Counted from the stretch's first letter, positions 26,989 through 36,518 are shown. The stretch: DNA of 49,862 nt from an uncultured Clostridium sp. (GCA_947653235.1 CANTGH010000008.1:1-49862); one strand, 5' to 3'. Notes: generated by a model from the sequence alone, not told the origin. Made by a program: numbers and translations.

Positions 26989-27611
26989 TTATTTTTTATT
27001 AAAATTTAATTTATTTTCTGTCCCATTTAAAATCCTTTTTATATTGGTTCGATGCGTAAACATAATAAATATCGCCATAATAAGACCAAAAATAAGATAG
27101 TTTCCTTGTACTAAATACTGTTTTTGGATAAAAATGGTTAAAATCGGAAATAACACAGCTGCTGCAATGGAGCCGAAGAGAAACCATACGAGTAATTGCC
27201 ATTAAACTTAAGGCAAAAATTAAGCAAATTAAGCCAATTTCCCAATTGAGTAATAACAAAATTCCTAAACTTGTTGCAATTCCTTTTCCTCCTCGAAAAC
27301 TAAAAAATAATGGAAATGTGTGTCCGTACAACGACACCTACTGCTGCGATTTGCACTAAAATGGCTGGGTCACATGGAACCGTTTTTCCAACCAACCATG
27401 CAATTAAAATCGTAATAATACCTTTTAAAATATCAGCTAGTAACGTTAAAATAGCAGCTTTTTTACCAACCGTCCTTAAAACATTGGTCGTTCCACCGTT
27501 TCCACTTCCTTTTTCACGAACGTCAAAACCAGCCATTTTTTTGCTAATTAAAACTGAAAAATTGACACTTCCTATCAAATAGGCAACTATTGCCATAATG
27601 ATGTACGACAT
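26989..27611 (-). CDS. plsY: Acyl-phosphate glycerol-3-phosphate acyltransferase PlsY, two +1 shifts at CGG
   Basis: Membrane enzyme for the first acylation of glycerol-3-phosphate. It contains GSVNFSVLISK, the Ser/Gly/Arg-rich loop EKGSGNGGTTNVLR, GHTFPLFFSFRGGKGIAT and, after the second shift, SLGSIAAAVLFP and a C-terminal FTHRTNIKRILNGTE. The frame must advance at 27326 (GTA C GGA, the Gly of GHTFP) and again at 27175 (CTT C GGC). The joined product is 206 residues with about five helices, normal. First gene of its operon, with promoter at 27639-27667 and AAGGAGG before the ATG. Confidence 0.93.
27172..27175 (-). other. CGGC +1 shift site 2 in plsY
   Basis: GTT TCT CTT CGG CTC CAT becomes TCT CTT (C) GGC TCC ATT GCA, giving VSLGSIAAAV and a stop at the expected family length. 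Confidence 0.86.
27323..27326 (-). other. CGGA +1 shift site 1 in plsY
   Basis: GTC GTT GTA CGG ACA CAC becomes GTT GTA (C) GGA CAC ACA TTT, restoring the conserved GHTFP motif. Confidence 0.9.
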
Positions 27612-27638
27612 ATGATTCCTCCTTCATTTTATATTTTT

Positions 27639-27667
27639 ACTATATCATATAGCGTAAAAAGGTTCAA
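27639..27667 (-). promoter_or_regulatory. Promoter for the plsY-gpsA operon
   Basis: TTGAAC (27662-27667), 17 bp, TATAGT (27639-27644). Confidence 0.65.
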
Positions 27668-27677
27668 GCGTTTTATT

Positions 27678-29006
27678 TTATATTTGTTTACTATTTTTTT
27701 CTCTAATCATTAATCTGACTGGTGTTCCCTGCAAACCAAAGTTGTTACGAAAACAGTTGATTAAATATCTTTGATATGAAAAATGAAATAATTCTTTATT
27801 GTTTACAAATATAACAAATGTTGGAGGACGTGTACTGGCTTGTGTCCCATAAAAAATTTTCAACCTTTTTCCTTTATCACTTGGTGGTTGTACAACTGCA
27901 ATCGCTTCATTGATAACTTCATTAACAACAGAAGTTGAAATGCGTAGTGAATTTTGCTTATTTACTTCATTAATAACTTCAAATAATTTTTGTACTCGCT
28001 GTCCAGTTTTTGCTGATATAAAAAGGATTGGAGCATATGTTGCATAAGAAATCTTATTGTAAATATTTTTCTTGAATTCGTTCATTGTTTTATCATCTTT
28101 TTCAATTTCGTCCCATTTATTGACAACAATAAGAATTCCTTTTCCTCGTTCATGAGCTTCTCCTAGTATTTTGGCATCTTGTTCTGTTACGCCTTCTGTT
28201 GCATCAATTAAACACAAACAAACATCCGCTCTATCAATCGCAATAAGTGTTCGCATAATACTAAATTTTTCAATGGATTCGTTTACTTTACTTTTCCTTC
28301 GAATTCCTGCTGTATCAATTAATCTATATTCTCCAAATTGATTTGTATACTCGGAATCAATCGCATCTCTTGTCGTTCCTGCAATATCACTTACAATGGA
28401 ACGTTCTTGTCCTAAAATTTTATTTAACAACGAAGACTTTCCAACATTTGGTTTTCCAATAATCGCTACTTTGATTTTTTCATTTTCTTCTTCTAAATCT
28501 GATTTCGGTGGTAACTTCTCATAAATCTCATCTAGTAAATCCCCCATTCCTATCGCATTGGTTGCTGATATCGCATGTGGCTGCCCCATTCCTAAATGAT
28601 AAAATTCATACATTTCAGCTGGTGGTTCTCCAAATTTATCTGCTTTATTACAAACTAAAATAACTGGTTTTTTCGCACGTCTTAGCATAGTAGCAATTTC
28701 CATATCACTGGCTGTTACTCCTTGCTTTACATCTGTCATAAACAAAATAACATCTGCAAGTTCTATGGCAATACTGGCTTGTTCTCTCATTTGTGATAAA
28801 ATAATATCATCTTTTTCTGGCTCGATACCTCCTGTATCAATTAGTGTAAAAGTTCGATTACGCCAAGTTGTTTCACCATAAATTCTATCACGTGTTACAC
28901 CTGGTGTGTCTTCTACAATTGAAATTCTTTGTCCAATGATATAATTAAAAAAACTTGATTTTCCAACATTCGGCTTACCGATTATGGCAACAATTGGTTT
29001 GCTCAT
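27678..29006 (-). CDS. der: Ribosome assembly GTPase Der (EngA)
   Basis: GTPase needed for large-subunit assembly. Two G domains in tandem: GKPNVGKSSFFN near the N-terminus and GKPNVGKSSLLN near residue 185, with DTPG/DTAG switches and NKAD/NKWD specificity motifs, then a KH-like C-terminal domain. The 442-residue length is normal. It is the last gene of the dCMP deaminase-membrane protein-der unit and contains no in-frame CGG. Confidence 0.96.
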   Translation of the reverse strand: MSKPIVAIIGKPNVGKSSFFNYIIGQRISIVEDTPGVTRDRIYGETTWRNRTFTLIDTGGIEPEKDDIILSQMREQASIAIELADVILFMTDVKQGVTASDMEIATMLRRAKKPVILVCNKADKFGEPPAEMYEFYHLGMGQPHAISATNAIGMGDLLDEIYEKLPPKSDLEEENEKIKVAIIGKPNVGKSSLLNKILGQERSIVSDIAGTTRDAIDSEYTNQFGEYRLIDTAGIRRKSKVNESIEKFSIMRTLIAIDRADVCLCLIDATEGVTEQDAKILGEAHERGKGILIVVNKWDEIEKDDKTMNEFKKNIYNKISYATYAPILFISAKTGQRVQKLFEVINEVNKQNSLRISTSVVNEVINEAIAVVQPPSDKGKRLKIFYGTQASTRPPTFVIFVNNKELFHFSYQRYLINCFRNNFGLQGTPVRLMIREKNSKQI

Positions 29007-29023
29007 TTTCTATTTTCCTTTCT

Positions 29024-30686
29024 TTAATGTTTTCTCCAGATATGCACTAAGCATACAATTAATGCTAAAATTGACACTATTTTTGTCACATTCATTAATT
29101 TTGTGCCTGTGTATTTTACTTCAATCATTCCTTGGTCATTTTTTTCGATATTGCATCCTAAAAAACCGTTTTGGGTTTCAAATGTGTCTATAATCATCCC
29201 ATCTAGTCTAACTGTATAACCTGGATAATAGATGTAGGGTAATTCTAATGTTACTTTTTCATCATAAGTAACAATTTTTACTTTTGTATAATCTTCTATT
29301 TTTAATATTTCTTGAAGAGTACATTCACCTTCTAAAGCCATCATTTTATTCTGTCTTGTAGCTATATAAAATGTATGATGATAGGCTTTACTCGGCAAAT
29401 ATTCCAATCTTCCCATGCCAGGTAACCATTGGTTATTCTCTCCTGTGATTGAACTAATTGGATAATCTTCTACTTTAATAACTTCATCCGAATACTGTAT
29501 TACATGATATCTTGTAAACAAGTACATCATGCATAATAGTGAAAGAATAAGCACATCTTTTCCATTGAATTTTCGAATTAATGTACTCATATTGACACTA
29601 GCTATTATAGAAAAAAAGAATGTTGAAAATACTAACATTCTCCATGGTAATTGGAGAATATAAAAATGATTGGGTAGCCATTTCCATGGAAAATATTTTG
29701 TCGCCATCCAAACACTGATTAAACCCGAAATAACGAAAAACACATACTCTTTTTTATTTTCCACCAATTTACGCATTGCCATAAATGAGAAAGCCAGCAT
29801 AAGAATAACTGGTAAACCAACCTCAAAAACAAAAATAGTATTTTGATTGATGAATAAATCCTTTAAACCTAATCCATGTGCCAAGAAACTCTCTTGACTT
29901 GACATCGCCTCTGGCTCATACACTCGATATTCTGTATAAAATTTCGTTTCTAAAAACGGCACCCAAAAGAAGCTTGTGATTAATAAGATGCATACAATAT
30001 CCATGAGTAAACCTTTTTTCACACGTGTTCTCGTTAAATTTTTTAGGTTGAGTACGCAATAAATCAGAGCAAAAATAGCTGTTAAAACAGTCGCAATGTT
30101 ATGTGATAAAATTAAACCACAAGTTCCTAAAATGAGAACATGATGATTTTTTTCTGTATTAAACAAACGATACAATCCTAAAAATACCATCGGTAGAAAA
30201 ATAAAAGCCATACTTTCTCCGCATCGCATGCCTTATATAAAGGTCTGTAAAAAAATAAGGTGATGTCATATAAATAACGCTAGCTAAACAAGCTGTATTT
30301 TTATTTTCTGTCATTTCTTGAATGAATTGATACATGGTAATGCCTGCCAAATATAAAATCAGAAATATGGCTACTTTAAAGCCAACATTAAAACTACCTA
30401 AAAAAACGGCTGGCAAAATGATTAGCCAAGTCGATAACGGTCCATAAAATAAATCCCAAGAATAGCCAAAACCAGCCACAAAATCTAAAAGGACTTTTCC
30501 ATTTCCCTTTTGAAGAATCGATTGATACGTATAATAAGCTCTCATTAAATGTTGACCACCATCATCTAAATACAGATCTATTTTTTCATTGAATAGTGGT
30601 AAACTTAAGATAAGAGCCAATATTAAAAGTGCTAGTTTGTCTATTACGTTTCTATTTTCTTTTAATTTTTCTAGCATATTGCCCAA
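29024..30686 (-). CDS. Large polytopic membrane protein (PTPS-related/YfhO-like), one +1 shift at CGG
   Basis: Joined product of 553 residues with about twelve membrane helices and an extracytoplasmic C-terminal domain (LPYIYYPGYTVRLDG). The pattern YLDDGGQHLMRAYY ... YIRHAMGESMAFIFLPMVF is typical of the membrane proteins annotated as 6-pyruvoyl-tetrahydropterin synthase-related or YfhO-like, often linked to glycan transfer. YIRHAMGE appears only if the frame advances at 30221 (ATG C GGA). I start at the TTG at 30686, 6 nt from AAGGGGG; the next ATG is too far from that site. The ribosome site overlaps the stop of the dCMP deaminase gene. Confidence 0.82.
30218..30221 (-). other. CGGA +1 shift site in the YfhO-like gene
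   Basis: CAT GCG ATG CGG AGA AAG becomes GCG ATG (C) GGA GAA AGT ATG GCT, restoring RHAMGESMAF, a conserved stretch of the family. Confidence 0.86.
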
Positions 30687-30698
30687 AGCTAGTCCCCC

Positions 30699-31193
30699 TT
30701 AATAGGATAATTGTCCTTCTAAATATTCGTCATTTTCAATCCAATCTTTCACATTGTATATGGTGTATTCTTCTTTATATTTTCGAACAACTACCCTTTC
30801 AATGCCACTATTGATGATTAATTTTCTGCACATTAAACAAGGTGCAGCCCCTTTTTCGTAATCGTGATTTTCAGTTCTGTAGCCAACTAAATATAAAGTG
30901 CTACCAATCATTTCTTGTCTGGACGCACTGATAATGGCATTTTGTTCGCTATGGACAGAACGACAAGCATCGTAACCACTATGACGTACATCAGGAAATA
31001 TTTTTTTCTTCATGCAATATCCCATATCGCAACAATTTTCCCTTCCACGTGGTGCTCCGCTGTAACCTGTAGCAATAATCTGGTCATGGTTAACAATCAC
31101 ACTTCCATATTTTTTGCGAAGACAAGTGGACCTACTTGCTACAGTTTCTGCAATATCCAAATAATAATTCTCTTTATCGATTCGATTTGACAT
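30699..31193 (-). CDS. dCMP deaminase (ComEB type)
   Basis: Zinc deaminase converting dCMP to dUMP for thymidylate synthesis. The 164-residue protein has the zinc motif VHSEQNAI (His and catalytic Glu) and PCLMCRKLI (two Cys), plus GYSGAPRG and CLRKKYGSVIV of the family. I start at the ATG at 31193, 7 nt after AAGGAG. First gene of its operon with the promoter at 31213-31241. Confidence 0.93.
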   Translation of the reverse strand: MSNRIDKENYYLDIAETVASRSTCLRKKYGSVIVNHDQIIATGYSGAPRGRENCCDMGYCMKKKIFPDVRHSGYDACRSVHSEQNAIISASRQEMIGSTLYLVGYRTENHDYEKGAAPCLMCRKLIINSGIERVVVRKYKEEYTIYNVKDWIENDEYLEGQLSY

Positions 31194-31212
31194 TTTTTTC
31201 TCCTTGTCAAGT

Positions 31213-31241
31213 ATTATAACATTGTTTGGTAGGTTTATCAA
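31213..31241 (-). promoter_or_regulatory. Promoter for the dCMP deaminase operon
   Basis: TTGATA (31236-31241), 17 bp, TATAAT (31213-31218). Confidence 0.75.
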
Positions 31242-31285
31242 TACCAATTGGAAAAAATTACAAATTATCTTTTCCCCTTTTATGC

Positions 31286-31317
31286 GAAAAGAGTACGCTT
31301 TTTCGCGTACTCTTTTG
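31286..31317 (-). terminator. Terminator ending the glmU-to-pilin run
   Basis: AAAAGAGTACGC pairs perfectly with GCGTACTCTTTT. It is symmetrical and lies between the pilin-like gene and the dCMP deaminase promoter. Confidence 0.9.
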
Positions 31318-31346
31318 GTCCCATTTCGTATTATTTTGCCCTTTTA

Positions 31347-31859
31347 TTATGGACTAACTAATTGGTCTCCACCATAATCTCTTAAATCATATTGTCTATA
31401 ATATTCTTTTCCTTCAATTTTTATACTCTTTTGAGCAATTACATTTCTTGTTTGAAAATTAATGACAACACTCATTGTTTGATTTTTCAAACCTAGAACT
31501 TTTAAATTTTCTTCATTTAAATAATAATAATTTTGCATTGTTCCATCCAAAGCTTCATTCCACGATTCCATATTAATATTATACTGCGTTGGATTTGTAA
31601 TAATTTTTTGAAATATTTGGTAAGCTTCACTTTCTACTGGAAGCTCCCTCAATGGCACTCCATAAGAACTCACATCTTCTCCACTTTCTGCAAGATTGTC
31701 TACTTTGCTTTGAATGACTTTCAATTGACTCATAAAATTCTGAAGTTTCGCTTGGTTATAAACTTCCAAACTAACATTAATTGCCACAGAAGAAATCAGT
31801 AACATAATCATAACCGTTACCACTAAAGCTATCATTGTAATACCATCTTTTTTTTTCAT
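31347..31859 (-). CDS. Pilin-like protein with a type IV-type N-terminus lacking Glu5
   Basis: A 170-residue protein whose N-terminus is a short basic leader, a Gly cleavage site and a long hydrophobic helix (G-ITMIALVVTVMIMLL). Type IV pilins have F/M-T-L-x-E here; position +5 is Ala, so the Glu used in classical pilus assembly is missing. The rest is a small domain ending RQYDLRDYGGDQ. It lies 32 nt after the cyclophilin gene and before a strong terminator. It could be a surface minor pilin or a pseudopilin; the function is not established. Confidence 0.7.
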   Translation of the reverse strand: MKKKDGITMIALVVTVMIMLLISSVAINVSLEVYNQAKLQNFMSQLKVIQSKVDNLAESGEDVSSYGVPLRELPVESEAYQIFQKIITNPTQYNINMESWNEALDGTMQNYYYLNEENLKVLGLKNQTMSVVINFQTRNVIAQKSIKIEGKEYYRQYDLRDYGGDQLVSP

Positions 31860-31891
31860 TGGAATAGGCTCCTTTCTTTGCTCGTTCTGCT

Positions 31892-32674
31892 TTATTCATA
31901 AGAAAGATATTGGCTATATAATTCATTGATATAACTTTGTATATCAAAAGCTTCGTGTACTTCTGGCTTATCATAATTTACGCCATAGGTTTCAACTGTC
32001 GCATTGGCAATAATAGGCTTATTTTCAAAAGTTTGAATCGTACTTTCTTCTTCACTTGCTGTAACAGGTATATTTTGATTGATATTTTCTAACACATCCA
32101 ATCCTTCTATCACTTTTCCAAAAGCACAATAAAGTCCATTTAATTCCGAACTATCTGTCATCATAATTGAAAATCTATAATTGCCTGAATTGTATCCTTC
32201 TTCTGTTAAGCCATAAGCAGAATAGTCAGATCGATTAAGGGATAGGACTCCTTTTTCATGTCTTAAAGTATTTGCCTCAAATTGATTGGCAACAAATTCC
32301 CCTTTTATTTCATATACATAATCGTTTTCCGAATCTGGTTCAATGGTATTATCAATTGTGCTAATTTTCGGTCCTTTTGCCTCTTCATCTGTATCTCTTG
32401 CCATGTATAAACAGACATCATCTTTTCCGTAAATGATTTTATGATTGTAAAATCCGCTATTGATTAAAGCAATAAAATTGGAAACTGTATTGGGTGCATA
32501 TTCTGGATATAGTTCCATCTTAATCGTTCCATAATCTTGTAATTCAAAAGTAGCAACTGGATGAATCACTTTTTCTGTTCTTGCTTTTATGGCACGATAA
32601 GTCACAAGACCTATTACTCCTATCAAAACAATAAGCACAATGATACCGATAATTTGTTTTACTTTTTCTTTCAT
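31892..32674 (-). CDS. Membrane-anchored cyclophilin-type peptidyl-prolyl isomerase
   Basis: A 260-residue protein with an N-terminal membrane helix (about 7-27) and a divergent cyclophilin domain: GTIKMELYPEYAPNTVSNFIAL, GFYNHKIIY, HEKGVLSLNR, YCAFGKVIEGLDVLENI. It probably helps fold exported proteins outside the membrane. Several catalytic positions of cyclophilin A differ, so activity is uncertain. It starts 5 nt after radA. Confidence 0.85.
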   Translation of the reverse strand: MKEKVKQIIGIIVLIVLIGVIGLVTYRAIKARTEKVIHPVATFELQDYGTIKMELYPEYAPNTVSNFIALINSGFYNHKIIYGKDDVCLYMARDTDEEAKGPKISTIDNTIEPDSENDYVYEIKGEFVANQFEANTLRHEKGVLSLNRSDYSAYGLTEEGYNSGNYRFSIMMTDSSELNGLYCAFGKVIEGLDVLENINQNIPVTASEEESTIQTFENKPIIANATVETYGVNYDKPEVHEAFDIQSYINELYSQYLSYE

Positions 32675-32679
32675 TTTTT

Positions 32680-34057
32680 CTAAAATCCTTTCGTTTCTTT
32701 CAATTTTAAATGATTTAAAGCTTCTATCACATTCTTAACTCCTATTATATCCAATTTATAACTTTCTTTCAAGACTTTTTTATTACTTTCTGGAATTAAA
32801 ACTTTTTGATACCCCAATTTTTCAGCTTCTTTTATTCTTTTTTCAATCATATTCACATAGCGAACTTCACCTGTTAAGCCAACTTCACCAATAACTGCAA
32901 CATTTTCTGGTATGCTTTTATTTTTATAACTAGAAGCTACCGATAAAATAATCCCTAAATCCAAAGCTGGTTCATTTACCTTCATGCCTCCTACAATATT
33001 TAAGTAAACATCTTGTGAACCCAAATTCATTCCAGCCCTTTTTTCTAAAACCGCCATCAATAGAACCAATCGATTATAATCAATGCCATTCGCCGTTCTT
33101 CTTGGCAAACCAAAAACCGTTGGCGTAGCTAAGGATTGTAATTCTAATAAAATCGGACGTGTTCCTTCCAAGCTTGCTACAATCACAGAACCTGTCGCTG
33201 CTTCTTCTCTTTCAGAAATTAAAACAGAAGAAGGGTCTGTAATTTCCTGCAAACCTTCATTTCTCATTTCAAACATTCCAATTTCGTTGGTTGAGCCAAA
33301 TCTGTTTTTAACCCCTCGCAAAATACGATAGGAAAAATAACGCTCTCCTTCTAAATATAAAACCGTGTCTACCATATGTTCTAAAACGCGTGGTCCCGCA
33401 ATATTGCCATCTTTGGTAACATGCCCAATGATAATGGTTGTGATTTGTTTTTGTTTACACATTTTCATAATTCTCGCTGTAATCTCTCTTACTTGACTGA
33501 CACTTCCCGGACTTGATGTAATTTCTTCTGAATACATGGTTTGTACAGAATCGATAATGACAAAATCTGGTTCTTCTTTTTCCAGTGCATTTTCCACTTG
33601 ATCAATATCCGTTTCTGCTAAAAAAAGTAATTTTTCATTATTGATATTTAATCGATCAGCACGAAGTTTAATTTGCTCGGCTGATTCTTCCCCTGAAACA
33701 TACAAAATTTTACCTTCTACTTTAACACAATCACAAATTTGTAAAATCAGTGTGGATTTTCCAATGCCTGGCTCACCACCGTAAAAGCGTTAGAGAACCT
33801 TTGACAAATCCACCACCTAACACACGATCTAATTCTTTCACACCTGTTTGAATACGAATGGTGGTCTTTTTTTCCACTTCGTTTAATTTTATGACTTCGC
33901 TTTTGGGCTTATTTTTCTCTTTTGTACCACTGTTTCCTACAATTTTTTCTTCTACAAATGTATTCCATTGATTACAGGCAGGACATTTTCCTAGCCATTT
34001 TGACGATTCGTAGCCACATTCGTTACAGAAAAAAACCGTTGTCTGTTTTTTGGCCAT
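32680..34057 (-). CDS. radA: DNA repair protein RadA (Sms), one +1 shift at CGG
   Basis: RecA-like helicase for recombination intermediates. It has an N-terminal C4 zinc finger (CNECGYESSKWLGKCPAC), a Walker A loop GGEPGIGKSTL, the RadA-specific KNRFG motif and a Lon-like C-terminal domain with GEVGLTGEVR. Walker A lies exactly across the shift at 33781 (TTA C GGT GGT GAG); without it translation stops two codons later. The joined length is 458 residues, normal. It is hard to see a functional protein without the shift. Confidence 0.95.
33778..33781 (-). other. CGGT +1 shift site in radA
   Basis: ACG CTT TTA CGG TGG TGA becomes CTT TTA (C) GGT GGT GAG CCA GGC, restoring the invariant Walker A region LLGGEPGIGKS at residue 93. 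Confidence 0.92.
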
Positions 34058-34075
34058 TGCTTTTTCGCACTCCTT

Positions 34076-34591
34076 TTATTTTAAAATTTTCCAATATCCT
34101 TTTTTATCAGAACCAACTCTGGTTATCCATTCTTTTTCTTTGAGTTTTAGGATTGTTCTTTTGACACTAGATTTACTCAAATGAAGGATTCTGGCAATTT
34201 CATCTTGGGTAATATAACCATTCTTTGTCATTAATCGTATGATATTTAATTCATTTTGACTTAGATTGACGATCTGACTTACAAGTTCATTTACAGGCTC
34301 ACTTTTGCCTTCATCGATATCGTTTGATTGGTCATCCAGCTTCTCAAACAATTGTTTTTCTTCCTTTTTTACAGGCTCATTTGCAGGTTCATTTTGACCT
34401 TTGTTTGAAGTAAAACCTATTTTTAAAAATAGGATACCAAAAATAATAATCACAATAGAAGGAAGCCATGATTTAATTTCTGCAATTTTCCATAGGTCAA
34501 TATTCAATATCTTCCATATTCCTAACATAATAAAGCCAATTCCTAGTAGGACAGTCAATATTTTTATTTTATTATTTTTCTCTTTTATCAT
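34076..34591 (-). CDS. Membrane protein with C-terminal winged-helix domain
   Basis: A 171-residue protein: two N-terminal membrane helices (about 11-28 and 42-60), a charged linker, and a C-terminal winged helix-turn-helix (ELNIIRLMTKNGYITQDEIA, HLSKSSVKRTILKLKEK). It may be a membrane-bound transcription regulator. It sits between the GH15 gene and radA with short gaps. The target is unknown. Confidence 0.7.
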   Translation of the reverse strand: MIKEKNNKIKILTVLLGIGFIMLGIWKILNIDLWKIAEIKSWLPSIVIIIFGILFLKIGFTSNKGQNEPANEPVKKEEKQLFEKLDDQSNDIDEGKSEPVNELVSQIVNLSQNELNIIRLMTKNGYITQDEIARILHLSKSSVKRTILKLKEKEWITRVGSDKKGYWKILK

Positions 34592-34616
34592 AAAACACCT
34601 ATCTTTATTTACGAAG

Positions 34617-36518
34617 CTAAATCAATCCCTTCTTCTTCAATTTCTCCAAAACAATAATATACATCGCATGGCTCCAAGTAAGACCAATGACCCAGGCTGG
34701 TTTCATGGCTTCGTTGTTGACTTGTTCGCCTAAAAATCCATAATCGGAGCAAGAATTGGTGACAAATTCAAAATTCTCTAACGCTTTTTTGTTTTCTCCT
34801 ATTTCTAAGTGATAACAAGCCATCCACAAATTGGCAATCGGCCAAGGATTGTAACCTCCCATGTAACGATCTTCTTCATAACGAACATAACCACCTGTAT
34901 ACGTACGTAATGTCATATTAATGCGTTCAATTGTATTTAAGATATTTTTTTCTTTGGGTGAAAACATTTCAAATGGCGTAATCGCCCCTAAGATACTAAT
35001 ATCCATTTTTCTGTCTTGTGTATTTCTAACATAGGCTTTTTTATCTTCATCATAAAAATTCTTTAACACATATTCTTTAATTTCTAACATCCCTTGTTCT
35101 AAAAGTTTCGTTTTTTTGTTAATGGCTTCGATTTTTAATCGATTATTTTCAAACATTGTTTTCACATTTTTATAAATTTTAACCATCGATTGGTAACTTG
35201 AATAAATGCTTGCCATTGAATACAAACTTACGCCTTCGTATTCTTCCCACAAATCATAACTTGGTAGAAAATTTCCTTTTTCATGAATGACATCATCTAC
35301 ATATTTTTGCAAATAGGTAATGGCATTTTCACACATTTTTAAATTACTTTTCAAAAATGCTTTATCCTTGTATTTTTTAAAATGCTCATAAATCCCAAAA
35401 ACCACACTAGCTGTTTCATCAATTTGATACCCCCAACATGGTGCTAATCTTCCATCTGTATAAAAACGTTGTTGCCATCTTCCTGTTTTGCTTTGCGTGC
35501 TTTTGCAAAATATTTGATAAAACTTTTCAACTTGCTGTTTCATTCCTAAAATGTCCATGGCACGTGTGACAAAAACCGCATCTCTTGTCCAACAATAGGA
35601 ATATCTACCACATTTGGTTTTGTCTTCATCAACTTCCATACCTGCTGAAATTCCTCCTGTTTGCTGATTGGTGAGAAGTGAAAATAATAAAATGCTTCTT
35701 TTATATATTTTTTTTATTCGCTCATCGATATCACTTTTTTCAATTTGAAGCTTGTCATTGTCTTTTACATATTTTTTCCAGTATTTATCCAAATTTTCAT
35801 ATTCTGAACGAATATCAATTTTTCGAATACGGTTGATTTCGCTGTCTAAATCATTTAATAAACATTTTTCTTGATTGTCATTGACATAAACAAATAGATT
35901 AATATTGACTTCTTCGCCCGGCTTAATGGTTTGCAAATCGTAACTAATGGCTGAATCTGGTGACATTCCGATATAATCTTTTCCTCCAATGCTACCTTCC
36001 ATGATATTGGCTTGTACATTATTAATTTGGTAAGATAAGGGTTTTTCTTTGGAAAAAATACATAAAGAATAATCATGATTATATTGAATTAAGCAATCGT
36101 TTTTGAAAAATCCACATGTATCATTATTAATATTGGTTAACAGTTTGGAGTGAACCAGTAAATGAATGGCTAAATCTCGATTACTTTGATTAATAAAACG
36201 ATAATTTTTGACTAAAATATTTTCGGTCATTGGTACAAAATCGGTTTGAATGACTTGAAGATTGAAGTATGTATTTAAAATTTCTGTTTGTAAAATATTG
36301 GTATCTTTGATGTACTTTTGATGGTACAAATTGTTGATGTCGTTATGTAGATAAATCATAGCTGAATCGTTAATTTTTACTCCAACTTCAAATTGTTCCA
36401 CAAATTGTTTGTAATCAATACTGCCATAAAATAATCGCAGTAATTCTCCTGTTTTGCTAAAACTGGCTGTCACTTTTCCATTTCCAATGATTCCATCATT
36501 AAAATATTTTTGTTTCAT
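34617..36518 (-). CDS. Glycoside hydrolase family 15 (glucoamylase-like)
   Basis: A 633-residue protein: an N-terminal beta-sandwich domain and an (alpha/alpha)6 catalytic domain. GH15 motifs are GGISAGMEVDE, YCWTRDAVFV, QIDETASVVF, DLWEEYEGVSLYS with the likely general acid, and LGEQVNN with the likely base. There is no signal peptide, so it probably releases glucose or trehalose from intracellular glucans, in line with the phosphorylase at 40429-42990. The ATG follows AAAGGAG. A hairpin at 36554-36584 separates it from the upstream gene. Confidence 0.85.
   Translation of the reverse strand: MKQKYFNDGIIGNGKVTASFSKTGELLRLFYGSIDYKQFVEQFEVGVKINDSAMIYLHNDINNLYHQKYIKDTNILQTEILNTYFNLQVIQTDFVPMTENILVKNYRFINQSNRDLAIHLLVHSKLLTNINNDTCGFFKNDCLIQYNHDYSLCIFSKEKPLSYQINNVQANIMEGSIGGKDYIGMSPDSAISYDLQTIKPGEEVNINLFVYVNDNQEKCLLNDLDSEINRIRKIDIRSEYENLDKYWKKYVKDNDKLQIEKSDIDERIKKIYKRSILLFSLLTNQQTGGISAGMEVDEDKTKCGRYSYCWTRDAVFVTRAMDILGMKQQVEKFYQIFCKSTQSKTGRWQQRFYTDGRLAPCWGYQIDETASVVFGIYEHFKKYKDKAFLKSNLKMCENAITYLQKYVDDVIHEKGNFLPSYDLWEEYEGVSLYSMASIYSSYQSMVKIYKNVKTMFENNRLKIEAINKKTKLLEQGMLEIKEYVLKNFYDEDKKAYVRNTQDRKMDISILGAITPFEMFSPKEKNILNTIERINMTLRTYTGGYVRYEEDRYMGGYNPWPIANLWMACYHLEIGENKKALENFEFVTNSCSDYGFLGEQVNNEAMKPAWVIGLTWSHAMYIIVLEKLKKKGLI

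Noticed and set aside
1029..34057. Explaining the split genes as random sequencing or assembly indels
   Set aside because: All ten are +1, all insert before GG, and all are in phase with a Gly codon. Context-driven errors would hit CGG in every phase and also hit non-coding sequence. Raw reads are still needed for proof.
1029..34057. Explaining the split genes as pseudogenes
   Set aside because: No in-frame stops, deletions or -1 shifts accompany the sites; the motifs on both sides are intact and several genes are normally essential.
1029..34057. CGG simply reassigned to another amino acid as a triplet
   Set aside because: A triplet reading cannot restore the frame; homology resumes only when one base is skipped.
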